60,684 nt of DNA from Halalkalibacter akibai JCM 9157 (lineage in GTDB: Bacteria; Bacillota; Bacilli; Bacillales; Bacillaceae_D): contig NZ_BAUV01000027.1 of the NCBI RefSeq assembly GCF_000513135.1, positions 1 through 60,684 of the forward strand, in the 5' to 3' direction. Position numbers and translations under genes: made by a program. This document shows, piece after piece, positions 36,401-47,087 of the stretch (position 1 is the stretch's first letter; every line of letters begins with the position of its first letter). Below the pieces are notes generated by a model. That model did not search any database. It worked only from the letters and a program-made list of their open reading frames with translations, and was not told the DNA's origin.

Positions 36401-39400
36401 ATGTCACAAGATGAGCAGCTCAGAAAAGAGCGACTCCATTTGCTTCTCCAACAGTTACAAATACCAGATCAAGTTGTACAAGCTCATTTTCAAGAAGCAA
36501 TGATTAGAAAGTTAGTAATTTCAAAGGAAAAGAGAGCTTGGCACTTTCATATAGAGGTACCGGTTGTTTTGCCTGTAACTATCTATGAGTTGTTTTCCGA
36601 TCGACTTCGTGTAACGTTTGAACATATTGCAGCTGTATCATTTTCATTTCATTATCAAAAAAACGATCTAACTGAATCTGAATGGGGCGAGTATTGGCCA
36701 TTAATTATTTCAAAGTTATCCATGATTTCGAGTGGAATTAAAGAGCTCTTATCGAAACAAACGCCAGCGTTTGATGGGAAGCGTCTTGTTATTCAAGTTA
36801 GAAATGAAACAGAAGCAGTTGCCTTAAAAAGAAAGCTTTCTGAACCATTTCAAGATTCACTAGCAAGTTTGAGCTTGCCGCTCGTAAAAATTGACACTGA
36901 TATTCGGGAATCTAAACAAGAATTTGAGAAGTTTGTGGAAAAACGAAATGAAGAAGATCATTCTAAAGTCGTAGAAGCGATTTTAGAGAAGAAAAAACAA
37001 GAGAAGCAAGCTGAAAAAGATCTTAGTGGTAAGCCTTTAGTGATTGGTTATCCAATAAAAGACGATCCAATGCCACTAGAAGCTATTATTGATGAAGAAA
37101 GACGAGTAACTGTTCAAGGTTATGTATTTAATGCTGAAACAAGAGAGCTTCGAAGTGGTAGAACGTTACTGACTTTTAAAATTACTGATTACACTGATTC
37201 AATCTTAGTAAAGATGTTCTCTAGAGATAAAGAGGATATACCACTGCTTCAGGCAATCAAAAAAGGTATGTGGGTTAAAGTCCGCGGAGGTATTCAGAAC
37301 GATACATTTGTTAGAGATTTGGTGATGATTGGTAATGACGTTAACCAATTAACTCCAGATGAACGTAAGGATACAGCTGATGAATCAGAAAAGCGTGTGG
37401 AGCTCCACTTACACACAACGATGAGCCAAATGGATGGTATTGTTTCTGCAGGGAAATACGTAGAACAAGCTGCTAAATGGGGACATCCGGCTGTTGCCAT
37501 TACAGATCATGGAGTCGTTCAAGCTTTCCCAGAGGCCTATTCTGCAGGGAAAAAGCATGGGATTAAAGTATTGTATGGCCTTGAAGCCAATGTTGTTGAC
37601 GATGGTGTCCCTATTGCTTATAACGAATCGCATCGCTTGTTAATGGAAGATGAATTTGTCGTTTTTGACGTTGAGACAACTGGTTTATCTGCTGTTTACA
37701 ATACGATCATTGAGCTCGCTGCTGTAAAAATTAAAGGTGGAGAGATCATTGATCGTTTTGAATCATTTGCAGATCCTCATGAGCCTTTAACAAACACGAT
37801 TATTGAACTCACAGGAATAACTGATGATATGGTAAGAGGACAACCTGAAGTATCTGAAGTACTTCGAAAATTTAAGGACTGGGCAAAAGATGCTATTTTA
37901 GTTGCACATAACGCAAGTTTGATATGGGGTTCTTAAACGTTGGTTATCAAAAAATAGGATTAGAAGAAGCTAAAAATCCAGTTATCGACACGCTTGAACT
38001 TGGGCGTTTTTTGTATCCAGAATTAAAAAATCATCGTTTAAACACTTTATGTAAAAAGTTTGACATTGAATTAGTCAGTCACCATAGAGCCATTTATGAT
38101 GCAGAAGCAACTGGTTATTTACTTTGGAAAATGGTTAAAGATGCAAGTGAACGTGAAATCAGTTACCATGATCAGTTAAATGAGCATATGGGCCAAGGTA
38201 ATTTTCATCGTCAACGTCCAGCTCATTGCACGATTTTGGCACAGACACAAGCAGGTTTGAAAAATCTGTATCAACTTGTTTCCATGTCTCATTTGGATTA
38301 TTTCTTCCGAACGCCAAGAATTCCAAGATCACAGTTGTCCAAGTACAGGGAAGGGCTTTTAATTGGCTCGGCTTGTGACAAAGGTGAAGTTTTTGAAGGA
38401 ATGATGCAGAAATCAAAAGAAGAAGTAGAGGAAATAGCTAAGTTTTATGATTACTTAGAAATTCAACCTCTAGCTAACTATCAACACCTGATTGAAAGAG
38501 AACTTGTTAAAAACGATGAAGCATTACAAGAAATCGTGACAAATATCATCGAGTTAGGTGAAAAGTTAAACAAGCCTGTTGTAGCAACTGGAAATGCTCA
38601 CTATCTCCATGAAGAAGATTATATTTACAGAAAAATATTAATTGCCTCTCAAGGAGGAGCTAATCCACTCAACAAACAGACTTTACCAGAAGTACATTTC
38701 CGGACGACCGATGAAATGTTAGAAGCATTTTCTTTCTTAGGTGAAGAAAAGGCTAAAGAAGTTGTCGTAGCAAACACACAGAAAGTAGCTGATTTAATAG
38801 AGGAAATTCACCCTATTCCTGATGAGCTGTATACCCCTAAAATTGAAGGTGCCGACGAGGAAGTTAGGGAAATGAGTTACAGTATGGCCAGAAGTATTTA
38901 TGGAGAGAACTTACCCGAAATAGTTGAGGCTAGAATTGAGAAAGAATTGAAAAGTATTATTGGCCATGGGTTTGCCGTTATTTACTTGATTTCTCATAAA
39001 CTAGTAAAGAAATCATTAATTGATGGCTACTTAGTAGGTTCACGTGGTTCTGTAGGTTCTTCGCTTGTCGCAACTTTAACTGAAATTACGGAAGTTAATC
39101 CATTGCCTCCTCATTATGTGTGTCCGAACTGTCATCATTCATACTTTTTTGATGATGGTTCTGTCGGCTCAGGTTTTGATTTACCCGATAAAGACTGTAC
39201 AGAATGCGGCACAGCTTATGTTAAAGACGGACAAGATATTCCGTTTGAGACTTTCTTAGGTTTTAAAGGAGATAAAGTTCCCGATATTGATTTGAACTTC
39301 TCAGGGGAATATCAACCCCGTGCCCATCACTACACGAAAGAATTATTTGGTGAAGACTATGTCTACCGTGCCGGAACAATTGGAACGGTTGCCGAAAAGA

Positions 39401-40701
39401 CGGCTTATGGATATGTCAAAGGTTATCAAGGGGATCATGATTTGCAAATGCGCGGTGCTGAAATTGATCGACTAGTATCTGGTTGTACGGGGGTAAAGCG
39501 AACAACCGGACAGCATCCAGGTGGAATCATTGTTGTCCCTGATTACATGGATATTCATGATTTTTGTCCGATTCAGTTTCCGGCAGATGATAAAAATTCA
39601 GAATGGAAAACCACGCATTTTGATTTCCATTCCATTCATGATAATCTTTTAAAACTTGATATATTAGGTCATGACGATCCGACTGTAATCCGTATGCTTC
39701 AAGACTTAAGTGGAATAGATCCGAAAACAATTCCAACTGACGATCCTGAAGTTATGAAAATTTTCAGCAGTCCAGATGTATTAGGCGTTGATGAAGAACA
39801 AATTATGTGTAAAACAGGAACACTTGGTATACCGGAATTTGGTACGCGATTTGTTCGACAAATGTTAGAAGAAACGAAGCCGAGTACATTCTCCGAATTA
39901 GTTCAGATTTCTGGTCTTTCTCACGGAACGGATGTTTGGTTAAATAACGCCAATGAATTAATATACAATGGTACTTGTGAATTAAAAGATGTAATTGGTT
40001 GCCGTGATGATATTATGGTCTATCTTATCTATAAAGGATTAGAACCGTCCCTAGCCTTTAAGATCATGGAGTCCGTGCGTAAAGGTAAAGGATTACCGCC
40101 GGAATGGATTGAAGAAATGAAACAGCAGGATGTACCTGATTGGTATATTGGTTCTTGTCTAAAAATTAAATATATGTTCCCGAAAGCACATGCCGCTGCT
40201 TATGTTCTGATGGCTGTGAGAATTGCTTACTTTAAGGTGCATCATCCAATTTTATACTATGCTTCTTACTTTACTGTTCGAGCAGATGATTTTGATTTAG
40301 ATACGATGATAAAAGGATCTGCTTCAATGAAAGCGAAAATACAAGAAATTAATGCAAAAGGGTTGGACGCAGCTCCGAAAGAAAAAGCAGTCCTTACCGT
40401 GCTAGAGCTTGCCTTGGAAATGAGTGAAAGAGGATTCTCATTCCAAAAAGTTGACTTATATCGCTCAAGTGCGACTGAATTTATAGTTGAAGGAAATTCA
40501 CTTCTTCCTCCTTTTAATGCAATGACGGGTGTCGGTACAAATGCTGCCTTGAACATTGTTAAAGCGAGACAGGATAGAGAATTTCTATCAAAAGAAGACT
40601 TACAGCAGCGTGCTAAGCTTACAAAAACAGTCTTGGAACATCTAGATGAGCACGGTTGTTTAGCTGGAATGCCAGATTCTAATCAGTTATCCTTGTTTTA
40701 G
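36401..40701 (+). CDS. polC: DNA polymerase III alpha subunit PolC (frameshifted)
   Basis: About 1433 aa when repaired. Gram-positive replicative polymerase with proofreading. OB domain about 235-320; PHP part 1 begins [14 protein letters not shown] near 332; DEDD exonuclease begins [12 protein letters not shown] near 419; the frame is broken at 37918-37920 where NASFDMGFLN should be read; then [15 protein letters not shown] part 2, zinc-binding CPNC...CTEC, polymerase palm [11 protein letters not shown] near 960, and the clamp-binding end QLSLF. A single T restored to the TTT run joins the frames. ATG 36401 behind GGGGAGG is chosen over 36392. Confidence 0.94.
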
Positions 40702-40760
40702 ATTTAAGTAAAAAACGCATTAAATCAAGTTCTGTGGCGTTTTAGCTCAGCTGTGTTTGG

Positions 40761-40815
40761 TTGCAATGAATGAGAGAGTATGGTATTGTATTTATGGTAA
40801 TACTTAGAATATGGT
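40761..40815 (+). promoter_or_regulatory. Possible promoters of the rimP-nusA-infB operon
   Basis: Two overlapping weak sigma-A-like pairs: TTGCAA (40761-40766), 17 bases, TATTGT (40784-40789); and TTGTAT (40786-40791), 18 bases, TATGGT (40810-40815). The 233-base polC-rimP gap otherwise holds no gene. Confidence 0.4.
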
Positions 40816-40822
40816 AAACATG

Positions 40823-40848
40823 AAGAGTGGGGAAACCCACTCTTTCGT
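40823..40848 (+). repeat. 9-bp hairpin with GAAA loop upstream of rimP
   Basis: AAGAGTGGG (40823-40831) pairs perfectly with CCCACTCTT (40836-40844) around GAAA, then TCG. It lies just downstream of the possible promoters, so it would be at or near the 5' end of the operon mRNA. It may be an attenuator or a 5' stabilising stem. Confidence 0.6.
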
Positions 40849-40934
40849 TGTTCGCTCAACTTTTTATTTTTATGAAAAATGGAAGCAATATTGGTGAAAA
40901 ATATAGATAGATCAAACTAGCAAGGAGGGTACAG

Positions 40935-41405
40935 ATGAGTAAGAAAGCAACAGAAATTACAACAGAGCTTGTATTGCCAATACTTGAGGAGCTTCATTTA
41001 GAGCTTGTAGATGTAGAGTTTAAAAAAGAAGGACCTAATTGGTTTCTCCGAGTTTTTATTGATTCTGAGAAAGGGGTCGACCTTGAGGATTGTGGTCAGG
41101 TAAGCGAGAGGTTAAGCGAGAAATTAGACGATTTAGATCCAATTCCACAAGCTTATTTTCTAGAAGTTTCATCACCTGGAGCAGAACGACCGTTAAAGAA
41201 AGAAAAAGACTTACAAAAAGCAGTAGGTAAAAATGTACATATTACGACCTATGAGCCAATAGATGGTGAGAAAGCTTTTGAAGGTCAATTAACAAGCTTT
41301 GATGGTGAAGTATTACAAGTAGAAGTCAAAGTAAAAACGCGAAAGAAACTTTACTCAATTCCTTATGAGAAAGTCGCAAATGCAAGGTTAGCTATTATAT
41401 TCTAA
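40935..41405 (+). CDS. rimP: Ribosome maturation factor RimP
   Basis: 156 aa. Needed for 30S maturation and binding of S12. DUF150 family: [22 protein letters not shown] near 23-44 (first part quoted is the family hallmark LVDVEF), [17 protein letters not shown] near 50, and [16 protein letters not shown] near 75. ATG behind AAGGAGGG. First gene of the rimP-nusA-rnpM-ylxQ-infB operon. Confidence 0.96.
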   Translation: MSKKATEITTELVLPILEELHLELVDVEFKKEGPNWFLRVFIDSEKGVDLEDCGQVSERLSEKLDDLDPIPQAYFLEVSSPGAERPLKKEKDLQKAVGKNVHITTYEPIDGEKAFEGQLTSFDGEVLQVEVKVKTRKKLYSIPYEKVANARLAIIF

Positions 41406-41449
41406 AAATCAAGATAGAAGGTCTTGATTGAAAGGGGGAAATAAAATCC

Positions 41450-42562
41450 ATGAATAGCGAATTTATGGATGCGTTAGCTACGTTAGAGAGAGAAAAAGGA
41501 ATTAAAAAAGATATTATAATTGAGGCTATTGAGGCCGCTCTAATTTCTGGCTATAAACGTAATTTTAACCAAGTACAAAATGTTCGTGTTGACGTAAATA
41601 GAGACAACGGTAGTATCCGTGTCTTTGCAAGAAAAACAGTGGTGGAAGAGGTATTTGATGCCAGATTGGAAATTTCTATTGATGAGGCTCAAAAAATCAA
41701 TCCAAGCTATGAGGTTGATGATGTCGTAGAAATTGAGGTCACACCTAAAGACTTCGGACGCATTGCGGCGCAAACAGCAAAGCAAGTTGTGACACAACGA
41801 GTTCGGGAAGCAGAGCGTGGAATTATATACTCTGACTTTATTGACCGTGAAGAAGATATTATGACAGGAATTGTGCAAAGACAAGATCATCGTTTTATCT
41901 ATGTTGACCTAGGAAAAGTAGAAGCATTACTACCTCTAAGTGAGCAAATGCCTAATGAGACTTATAAGCATAATGATCGTATTAAAGCTTATATAACGAA
42001 GGTTGAAAAAACAACTAAAGGTCCTCAAATTTTAATCTCACGAACGCACCCAGGCTTATTAAAGCGTCTTTTTGAACTTGAAGTTCCTGAAATTTATGAT
42101 GGGACGGTTGAAATTAAATCAGTGTCGCGTGAAGCTGGTGACCGTTCAAAGATTGCGGTGCACGTTGATAATCCAGAGGTTGATCCTGTAGGTGCTTGTG
42201 TTGGACCAAGAGGACAACGAGTTCAAACGATTGTTAATGAACTTAAAGGTGAGAAAATTGACATTGTTCGTTGGTCAGAAGACCCTGTTGAATATGTAGC
42301 TAATGCACTGAGCCCATCTAAAGTTCTAAAAGTAAACGTAAATGAAGAAGAAAAAATGACACAGGTTATTGTACCAGATTATCAACTTTCACTTGCGATC
42401 GGAAAACGAGGTCAAAATGCTAGGCTGGCTGCTAAGCTAACAGGCTGGAAAATTGATATTAAAAGTGAAACCGATGCAAGAGAACTAGGGTTGTTAAGTG
42501 ATGACGATGAATTATTAATATCGTCTGATGAAACTGCATTTGTTTCAACTGAAGAAGAATAA
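41450..42562 (+). CDS. nusA: Transcription termination/antitermination factor NusA
   Basis: 370 aa. N-terminal RNA-polymerase-binding domain (1-125), S1 domain (135-200), two KH domains (about 205-345, with GACVGPRGQRVQTIVNELKGEKI quoted part VGPRGQRVQ, and SLAIGKRGQNARLAAKLTG). No C-terminal acidic repeats, as usual in Bacillota. ATG follows AAAGGGGG. Confidence 0.97.
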   Translation: MNSEFMDALATLEREKGIKKDIIIEAIEAALISGYKRNFNQVQNVRVDVNRDNGSIRVFARKTVVEEVFDARLEISIDEAQKINPSYEVDDVVEIEVTPKDFGRIAAQTAKQVVTQRVREAERGIIYSDFIDREEDIMTGIVQRQDHRFIYVDLGKVEALLPLSEQMPNETYKHNDRIKAYITKVEKTTKGPQILISRTHPGLLKRLFELEVPEIYDGTVEIKSVSREAGDRSKIAVHVDNPEVDPVGACVGPRGQRVQTIVNELKGEKIDIVRWSEDPVEYVANALSPSKVLKVNVNEEEKMTQVIVPDYQLSLAIGKRGQNARLAAKLTGWKIDIKSETDARELGLLSDDDELLISSDETAFVSTEEE

Positions 42563-42580
42563 AAGAAGGAGATGGAGCAA

Positions 42581-42853
42581 GTGAAGCAGCGTAAAGTTCC
42601 TCTTCGAAAATGTATTGTAACAAATGAAATGAAACCTAAACAAGAGCTGATTAGAATCGTACGTTCACCAGAAGGTGTTGTCTCCATTGATGTAACTGGT
42701 AAGAAAAATGGAAGAGGCGCTTATATTAGTAACAGCGATGAAAGCTTTGAATTAGCTAAGAAAAAGGATATTTTATCTAGACATCTACAAGTGAAAGTAG
42801 ATCCAGATATATACGATCAATTACAAGAAGCTAGTAAACGGAGTCGTAAATGA
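42581..42853 (+). CDS. rnpM: RNase P modulator RnpM (YlxR)
   Basis: 90 aa. YlxR fold: KVPLRKCIVTNEMKPKQEL near residues 5-23 and KKNGRGAYIS near 40-50. Recently shown in B. subtilis to bind and inhibit RNase P. Start GTG at 42581 with AAGGAGATGGAG upstream; the ATG at 42572 lies too close to the ribosome site. Stop overlaps the ylxQ ATG. Confidence 0.93.
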   Translation: MKQRKVPLRKCIVTNEMKPKQELIRIVRSPEGVVSIDVTGKKNGRGAYISNSDESFELAKKKDILSRHLQVKVDPDIYDQLQEASKRSRK

Positions 42854-43152
42854 TGGAAAAGTGGCTTTCATTACTAGGGCTGGCAGCAAGAGCAAGGAAG
42901 CTTACGACCGGGGAAGAGCTTGTCTTGAAGGAAGTACGAAGAAAGTCTGTTAGGCTAGTTCTGTTGTCTTCTGATGCAGCAGAACAAACAAAGAAAAAAG
43001 TATTGGACAAATGCGGCCATTACAATATACCGGTACGAATTCTGTCTGATCGAGCAACACTAGGGCAAGCTATCGGTAAAGCGGAGAGAGTTGTCATTGG
43101 TGTAATGGATGACGGATTTGCAAAGAAAATGACCGCATTACTTGACCAATGA
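42850..43152 (+). CDS. ylxQ: L7Ae-family RNA-binding protein YlxQ
   Basis: 100 aa. L7Ae/L30e fold: [22 protein letters not shown] near 9-30. Probably binds K-turn RNA, though B. subtilis YlxQ is reported not to bind standard K-turns. Overlaps rnpM by 4 bases and the infB upstream region. Confidence 0.92.
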   Translation: MMEKWLSLLGLAARARKLTTGEELVLKEVRRKSVRLVLLSSDAAEQTKKKVLDKCGHYNIPVRILSDRATLGQAIGKAERVVIGVMDDGFAKKMTALLDQ

Positions 43153-43168
43153 TTCTGGAGGTATGTAT

Positions 43169-45262
43169 ATGAAAAAAATGCGAATATATGAATATGCAAA
43201 AGATAAAGATGTGGCTAGTAAGGTAATTATTGACCAACTAAATAATTCAGGTTTTTCTGTTTCGAATCATATGTCTGTAATTGATGAGAAAATGCTTGAA
43301 GTGTTAGAAGGAAAGAAACCTGAAGCTGCTGTGGCTACCGATACGAAAAAAGCGGAAGTGAAAGAAAACCGTCCGAAGCAACAAAAGACAGATGCGAAAC
43401 GTAACCAATCAAGACCAACTAATAACAATAACAATAATAATAAGAAACAAAATAACCGCGGTGGAAATAAACAACAGCAACAACGTGGTGGTGGAGGCCA
43501 ACAAAGACAAGAACCTCCTAAGCCAAAGCCACTTCCTGAAAAAATTACGTACTCTGGAACATTATCAGTCGGAGAATTAGCGAAGAAGTTACATAAAGAA
43601 CCTTCTGAGCTAATTAAGAAGCTAATGTTTCTTGGTGTGATGGCGACAATTAACCAAGAGTTAGACAAAGACTCGATTGAGTTAATTGCTGGTGATTATG
43701 GTGTTGAAGTCGAGGAAGAAATTGTTATCGACGAAATGGATTTCGAAAGTTATGTTGATGAAGATAAAGAGGAAGACTTACAAGAGAGACCTCCTGTTGT
43801 AACTATTATGGGGCACGTTGACCATGGTAAAACAACGTTATTGGACTCTATCCGCCATACAAAAGTAACGGAAGGCGAAGCTGGGGGAATCACACAACAT
43901 ATTGGTGCGTACCAAATCGAAACAAATGGAAAGAAAATTACTTTCCTTGATACACCAGGTCATGCTGCCTTTACTACTATGCGTGCGCGTGGAGCTCAAG
44001 TAACTGATATTACAATCTTAGTGGTTGCGGCTGATGATGGAGTTATGCCACAAACTAAAGAAGCAATCAGCCATGCGAAGGCTGCTGGTGTGCCAATTAT
44101 CGTTGCAGTGAATAAAATAGATAAAGAAGCTGCAAATCCTGATCGAGTTATGCAAGAATTAACGGAATTTGAGCTCGTTCCTGAAGCTTGGGGCGGTGAC
44201 ACAATTTTCGTTAATGTTTCAGCCCTTGCTGGCACGGGTATTGACGACTTATTAGAAATGGTCCTACTTGTATCAGAAGTAGAGGAACTAAAAGCAAACC
44301 CTAATAAACTGGCTAGTGGTAGCGTAATTGAAGCTGAACTTGACAAAGGTCGAGGAGCCGTAGCAACTTTACTAGTTCAAGCTGGTACATTAAAAGTTGG
44401 AGATCCAATCGTAGTTGGTTCATCTTTCGGTCGTGTAAGAGCGATGGTTAATGACCTTGGCCGTCGGGTTAAAGAGGTTGGTCCATCTACTCCAGTAGAG
44501 ATTACAGGTTTAAATGAAGTACCACTTGCTGGAGATCAATTCCAAGCTTTTGCAGATGAGAAAAAAGCACGTCATATTGGAGAAGCGCGTTCGTCTCGTC
44601 AACGTGAGGAGAACCTAGCTGAGAACTCTAAAGTAAGTTTAGATGATCTTTTCAATCAAATTCAGCAAGGTGAAGTTAAAGATATTAACATCATTATTAA
44701 AGCTGACGTTCAAGGGTCTGTTGAAGCAATGCGTGGTTCATTAGAAAAAATTGATGTTGAAGGAGTTAAAGTTAACATCATTCATACAGGTGTTGGTGCA
44801 ATTACTGAGTATGATGTTATGCTTGCATCAGCCTCTAATGCGATTATCATTGGCTTTAACGTACGTCCAGATGTTAATGCGAAGCGTACAGCAGAAGCTG
44901 AGAAAGTGGATGTTCGTTTACACCGTGTTATCTATAACGCGATTGACGAAATTGAAGCAGCAATGAAAGGGATGCTTGACCCTGAATTTGAGGAAAAAGT
45001 AATTGGTCAAGTCGAAGTAAGAACAACGTTTAAAGTGTCCAAAGTCGGTACGATTGCTGGGGCATATGTAACGGAAGGAAAAGTGACAAGAGATTCTACA
45101 GTACGATTAATTCGTGATGGAATCGTTGTTTATGAAGGTTCAATTAATGCGCTGAAACGTTTCAAAGATGATGCTAAAGAAGTAGCTGCTGGTTACGAAT
45201 GTGGGATCACGCTTGAAAATTACAACGACATTAAAGAAGGCGACATTATTGAAGCTATGTGA
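43169..45262 (+). CDS. infB: Translation initiation factor IF-2
   Basis: 697 aa. GTPase that brings initiator tRNA to the 30S. N-terminal domain [14 protein letters not shown], then an Asn/Gln/Gly-rich disordered linker (about 80-115), IF2-N domain (about 135-185), G domain with [19 protein letters not shown] near 205, [12 protein letters not shown] and NKIDK, then domains II-IV. ATG 43169 is 7 bases from GGAGG; the ATG at 43163 is only 1 base away. Internal starts for a shorter form are possible but not visible. Confidence 0.97.
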   Translation: MKKMRIYEYAKDKDVASKVIIDQLNNSGFSVSNHMSVIDEKMLEVLEGKKPEAAVATDTKKAEVKENRPKQQKTDAKRNQSRPTNNNNNNNKKQNNRGGNKQQQQRGGGGQQRQEPPKPKPLPEKITYSGTLSVGELAKKLHKEPSELIKKLMFLGVMATINQELDKDSIELIAGDYGVEVEEEIVIDEMDFESYVDEDKEEDLQERPPVVTIMGHVDHGKTTLLDSIRHTKVTEGEAGGITQHIGAYQIETNGKKITFLDTPGHAAFTTMRARGAQVTDITILVVAADDGVMPQTKEAISHAKAAGVPIIVAVNKIDKEAANPDRVMQELTEFELVPEAWGGDTIFVNVSALAGTGIDDLLEMVLLVSEVEELKANPNKLASGSVIEAELDKGRGAVATLLVQAGTLKVGDPIVVGSSFGRVRAMVNDLGRRVKEVGPSTPVEITGLNEVPLAGDQFQAFADEKKARHIGEARSSRQREENLAENSKVSLDDLFNQIQQGEVKDINIIIKADVQGSVEAMRGSLEKIDVEGVKVNIIHTGVGAITEYDVMLASASNAIIIGFNVRPDVNAKRTAEAEKVDVRLHRVIYNAIDEIEAAMKGMLDPEFEEKVIGQVEVRTTFKVSKVGTIAGAYVTEGKVTRDSTVRLIRDGIVVYEGSINALKRFKDDAKEVAAGYECGITLENYNDIKEGDIIEAM

Positions 45263-45281
45263 TGGAGGAAATTGAACGTAA

Positions 45282-45563
45282 ATGATCATAGGGTTCGTTC
45301 GCTGTGAACTGCTAATTTATGATGCTCAGTCTTTAAAAGAAAAGCGTTCGGTTCTAAAAAGCATTCAAACTAGGTTGAAGCAACGGTTCAATATTTCCGT
45401 TGCGGAAACCGATCATCACGATGTTTGGCAGCGTACGGAACTTACGATGGTAACTGTCTCTAATGACCGTGCAGTTTGTGAACGAGAGTTACAAAAGGCA
45501 CTAACGTTGATTGACAGCCAGCCTGAGGCAGAAAGAACGGTCACAGATTACGAATGGCTGTAA
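45282..45563 (+). CDS. ylxP: DUF503 protein YlxP
   Basis: 93 aa. Conserved small protein in the infB-rbfA interval, DUF503: CELLIYDAQSLKEKRSVLKSI near 8-28 and VAETDHHDVWQRTEL near 50. B. subtilis YlxP is thought to assist ribosome assembly; mechanism unknown. Confidence 0.92.
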   Translation: MIIGFVRCELLIYDAQSLKEKRSVLKSIQTRLKQRFNISVAETDHHDVWQRTELTMVTVSNDRAVCERELQKALTLIDSQPEAERTVTDYEWL

Positions 45564-45587
45564 GGCAAAAGAGCAGAGGTGAAAGAG

Positions 45588-45938
45588 ATGAGTAATGTTC
45601 GTGCTCACCGTGTCGGTGAACAAATGAAAAAAGAATTAAGCGATATTATCATGCGAGAGTTAAAAGACCCACGTGTTAGCTTCGTAACAGTAACTGGGGT
45701 AGATGTTACTGGTGACTTGCAACAAGCAAAAGTTTTTATAACTGTGCTTGGAAGTGATGAACAAAAAGAAGCAACATTGCAGGCTCTATCAAAAGCAAAA
45801 GGGTTCATCCGTTCTGAAATAGGAAAGAGAATCCGTCTCCGCAAAACGCCTGATATCTTTTTTGAATTTGACGAGTCGATAGAATATGGAAATCGAATTG
45901 AAACGCTTCTTCAAGACTTAAATAGAAATCAAAGATAA
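45588..45938 (+). CDS. rbfA: Ribosome-binding factor A
   Basis: 116 aa. Late 30S maturation and cold adaptation factor with a KH-like fold. [20 protein letters not shown] start and [24 protein letters not shown] are diagnostic. ATG at 45588, with GAGGTGA upstream; the GTG at 45579 lies inside that ribosome site. Followed by a strong terminator that ends the nusA operon. Confidence 0.96.
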   Translation: MSNVRAHRVGEQMKKELSDIIMRELKDPRVSFVTVTGVDVTGDLQQAKVFITVLGSDEQKEATLQALSKAKGFIRSEIGKRIRLRKTPDIFFEFDESIEYGNRIETLLQDLNRNQR

Positions 45939-45942
45939 CCGG

Positions 45943-45977
45943 AAGGATAGAAGGGCACATAACCCTTCTATCCTTTT
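45943..45977 (+). terminator. Terminator after rbfA
   Basis: AAGGATAGAAGGG (45943-45955) pairs perfectly with CCCTTCTATCCTT (45963-45975), 13 bp and a 7-base loop, followed by TT. Confidence 0.8.
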
Positions 45978-45981
45978 AGCA

Positions 45982-46012
45982 TTTCCAAAAGTACGCTCTT
46001 CCCTTTTGGAAA
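45982..46012 (+). repeat. Second hairpin between rbfA and truB
   Basis: TTTCCAAAAG (45982-45991) pairs perfectly with CTTTTGGAAA (46003-46012) with an 11-base loop. It lies 6 bases after the rbfA terminator and has no T run on the plus strand. The 203-base rbfA-truB gap contains no other gene. Confidence 0.65.
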
Positions 46013-46141
46013 CGTGCATGCAATGAGCGATACTCCTACAAGGTCTTATGCCCTTTTTAGTGAATTAGAAAGAAGACCAATGCAAATCGCGACAAAAAGC
46101 AAATTGAACCATAAAACATGTTAGACATCGGAGGAACGATA

Positions 46142-47056
46142 ATGGGACCTAACGGCATTTTAATTTTACATAAACCAAGAGGAATGACTTCACATGATTG
46201 TGTTATGAAAATAAGAAGACTTTTTCAAACGAAAAAAGTGGGTCATACAGGCACACTAGATCCAGATGTGAACGGAGTCCTACCCATCTGTATAGGAAAA
46301 GCAACTAAAGTAGTAGAGTACATGTCTGGTTACTCTAAACAATATGAAGGAGAAGTTACGATTGGCTACTCGACTACAACCGAGGATAAAAGTGGAGAGA
46401 CGGTGGAGGCGAAAAAAGTAGAAGCTCAATGGACAAAAGACATGATAACAGAGACAATTGCTGAATTTCAAGGAGAGATTATTCAAGTCCCGCCTATGTA
46501 CTCAGCTGTAAAAGTTAACGGGAAAAGACTATATGAATATGCCCGTAAAAACCAGGAAGTGGAACGTCCGTCTCGTAATGTCACCATTCATTCAATTGAG
46601 TTACTTTCAGATCTTACTTATACCAACGATACAATGTCATTTCGTTTTCGGGTTCACTGTAGTAAAGGTACTTATATTCGCACGTTAGCAGTTGATATCG
46701 GAAAGAAGCTTGGATATCCTGCTCATATGTCAGACCTTGTTCGAACTTCTTCAGGGCCTTATCACTTAAGCGAAAGTTTTACATTTGAAGAACTAGAACT
46801 GCGTAAGGAAAGTGATACCCTATTGGAAACGTTAATCCCTTTTGACACTGCTGTTCATTTTCTACCTAAAGTCGTAATAGATGAAGAGACAGAAATGCAA
46901 GTGAAAAATGGATCGGTTCTGCCTAGTGAGAAAGGGTTAGAAGAAAATCGTTTTACCGTTTATAATAAAAAAGGAGAATGTCTAGCGGTCTACATGCATC
47001 ATCCGACTAAAAAAGGTGTAATAAAACCAGAAAAGATGTTTTGGACTGGAGAATGA
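46142..47056 (+). CDS. truB: tRNA pseudouridine-55 synthase TruB
   Basis: 304 aa. Modifies U55 in the T loop of tRNA. Catalytic region GHTGTLDPDVNGVLPICIG with Asp near residue 39, and KGTYIRTLAVDIGKKLG near 180. ATG at 46142 behind CGGAGG; the earlier in-frame ATG at 46118 does not match homologues. ribF follows after 31 bases. Confidence 0.96.
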   Translation: MGPNGILILHKPRGMTSHDCVMKIRRLFQTKKVGHTGTLDPDVNGVLPICIGKATKVVEYMSGYSKQYEGEVTIGYSTTTEDKSGETVEAKKVEAQWTKDMITETIAEFQGEIIQVPPMYSAVKVNGKRLYEYARKNQEVERPSRNVTIHSIELLSDLTYTNDTMSFRFRVHCSKGTYIRTLAVDIGKKLGYPAHMSDLVRTSSGPYHLSESFTFEELELRKESDTLLETLIPFDTAVHFLPKVVIDEETEMQVKNGSVLPSEKGLEENRFTVYNKKGECLAVYMHHPTKKGVIKPEKMFWTGE

Positions 47057-47087
47057 GTTAAGAATTTGTTAGGAAAAGGGGATCTAT

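Noticed and set aside
37909-37925. Programmed -1 frameshifting in polC
   Set aside because: No X-XXY-YYZ slippery site, no tight downstream stem seen; homologues are continuous.
43267-43668. 133-codon minus-strand frame opposite infB rich in Leu, Cys and Phe
   Set aside because: Mirror of the repetitive Asn/Gln/Gly linker codons of IF-2.
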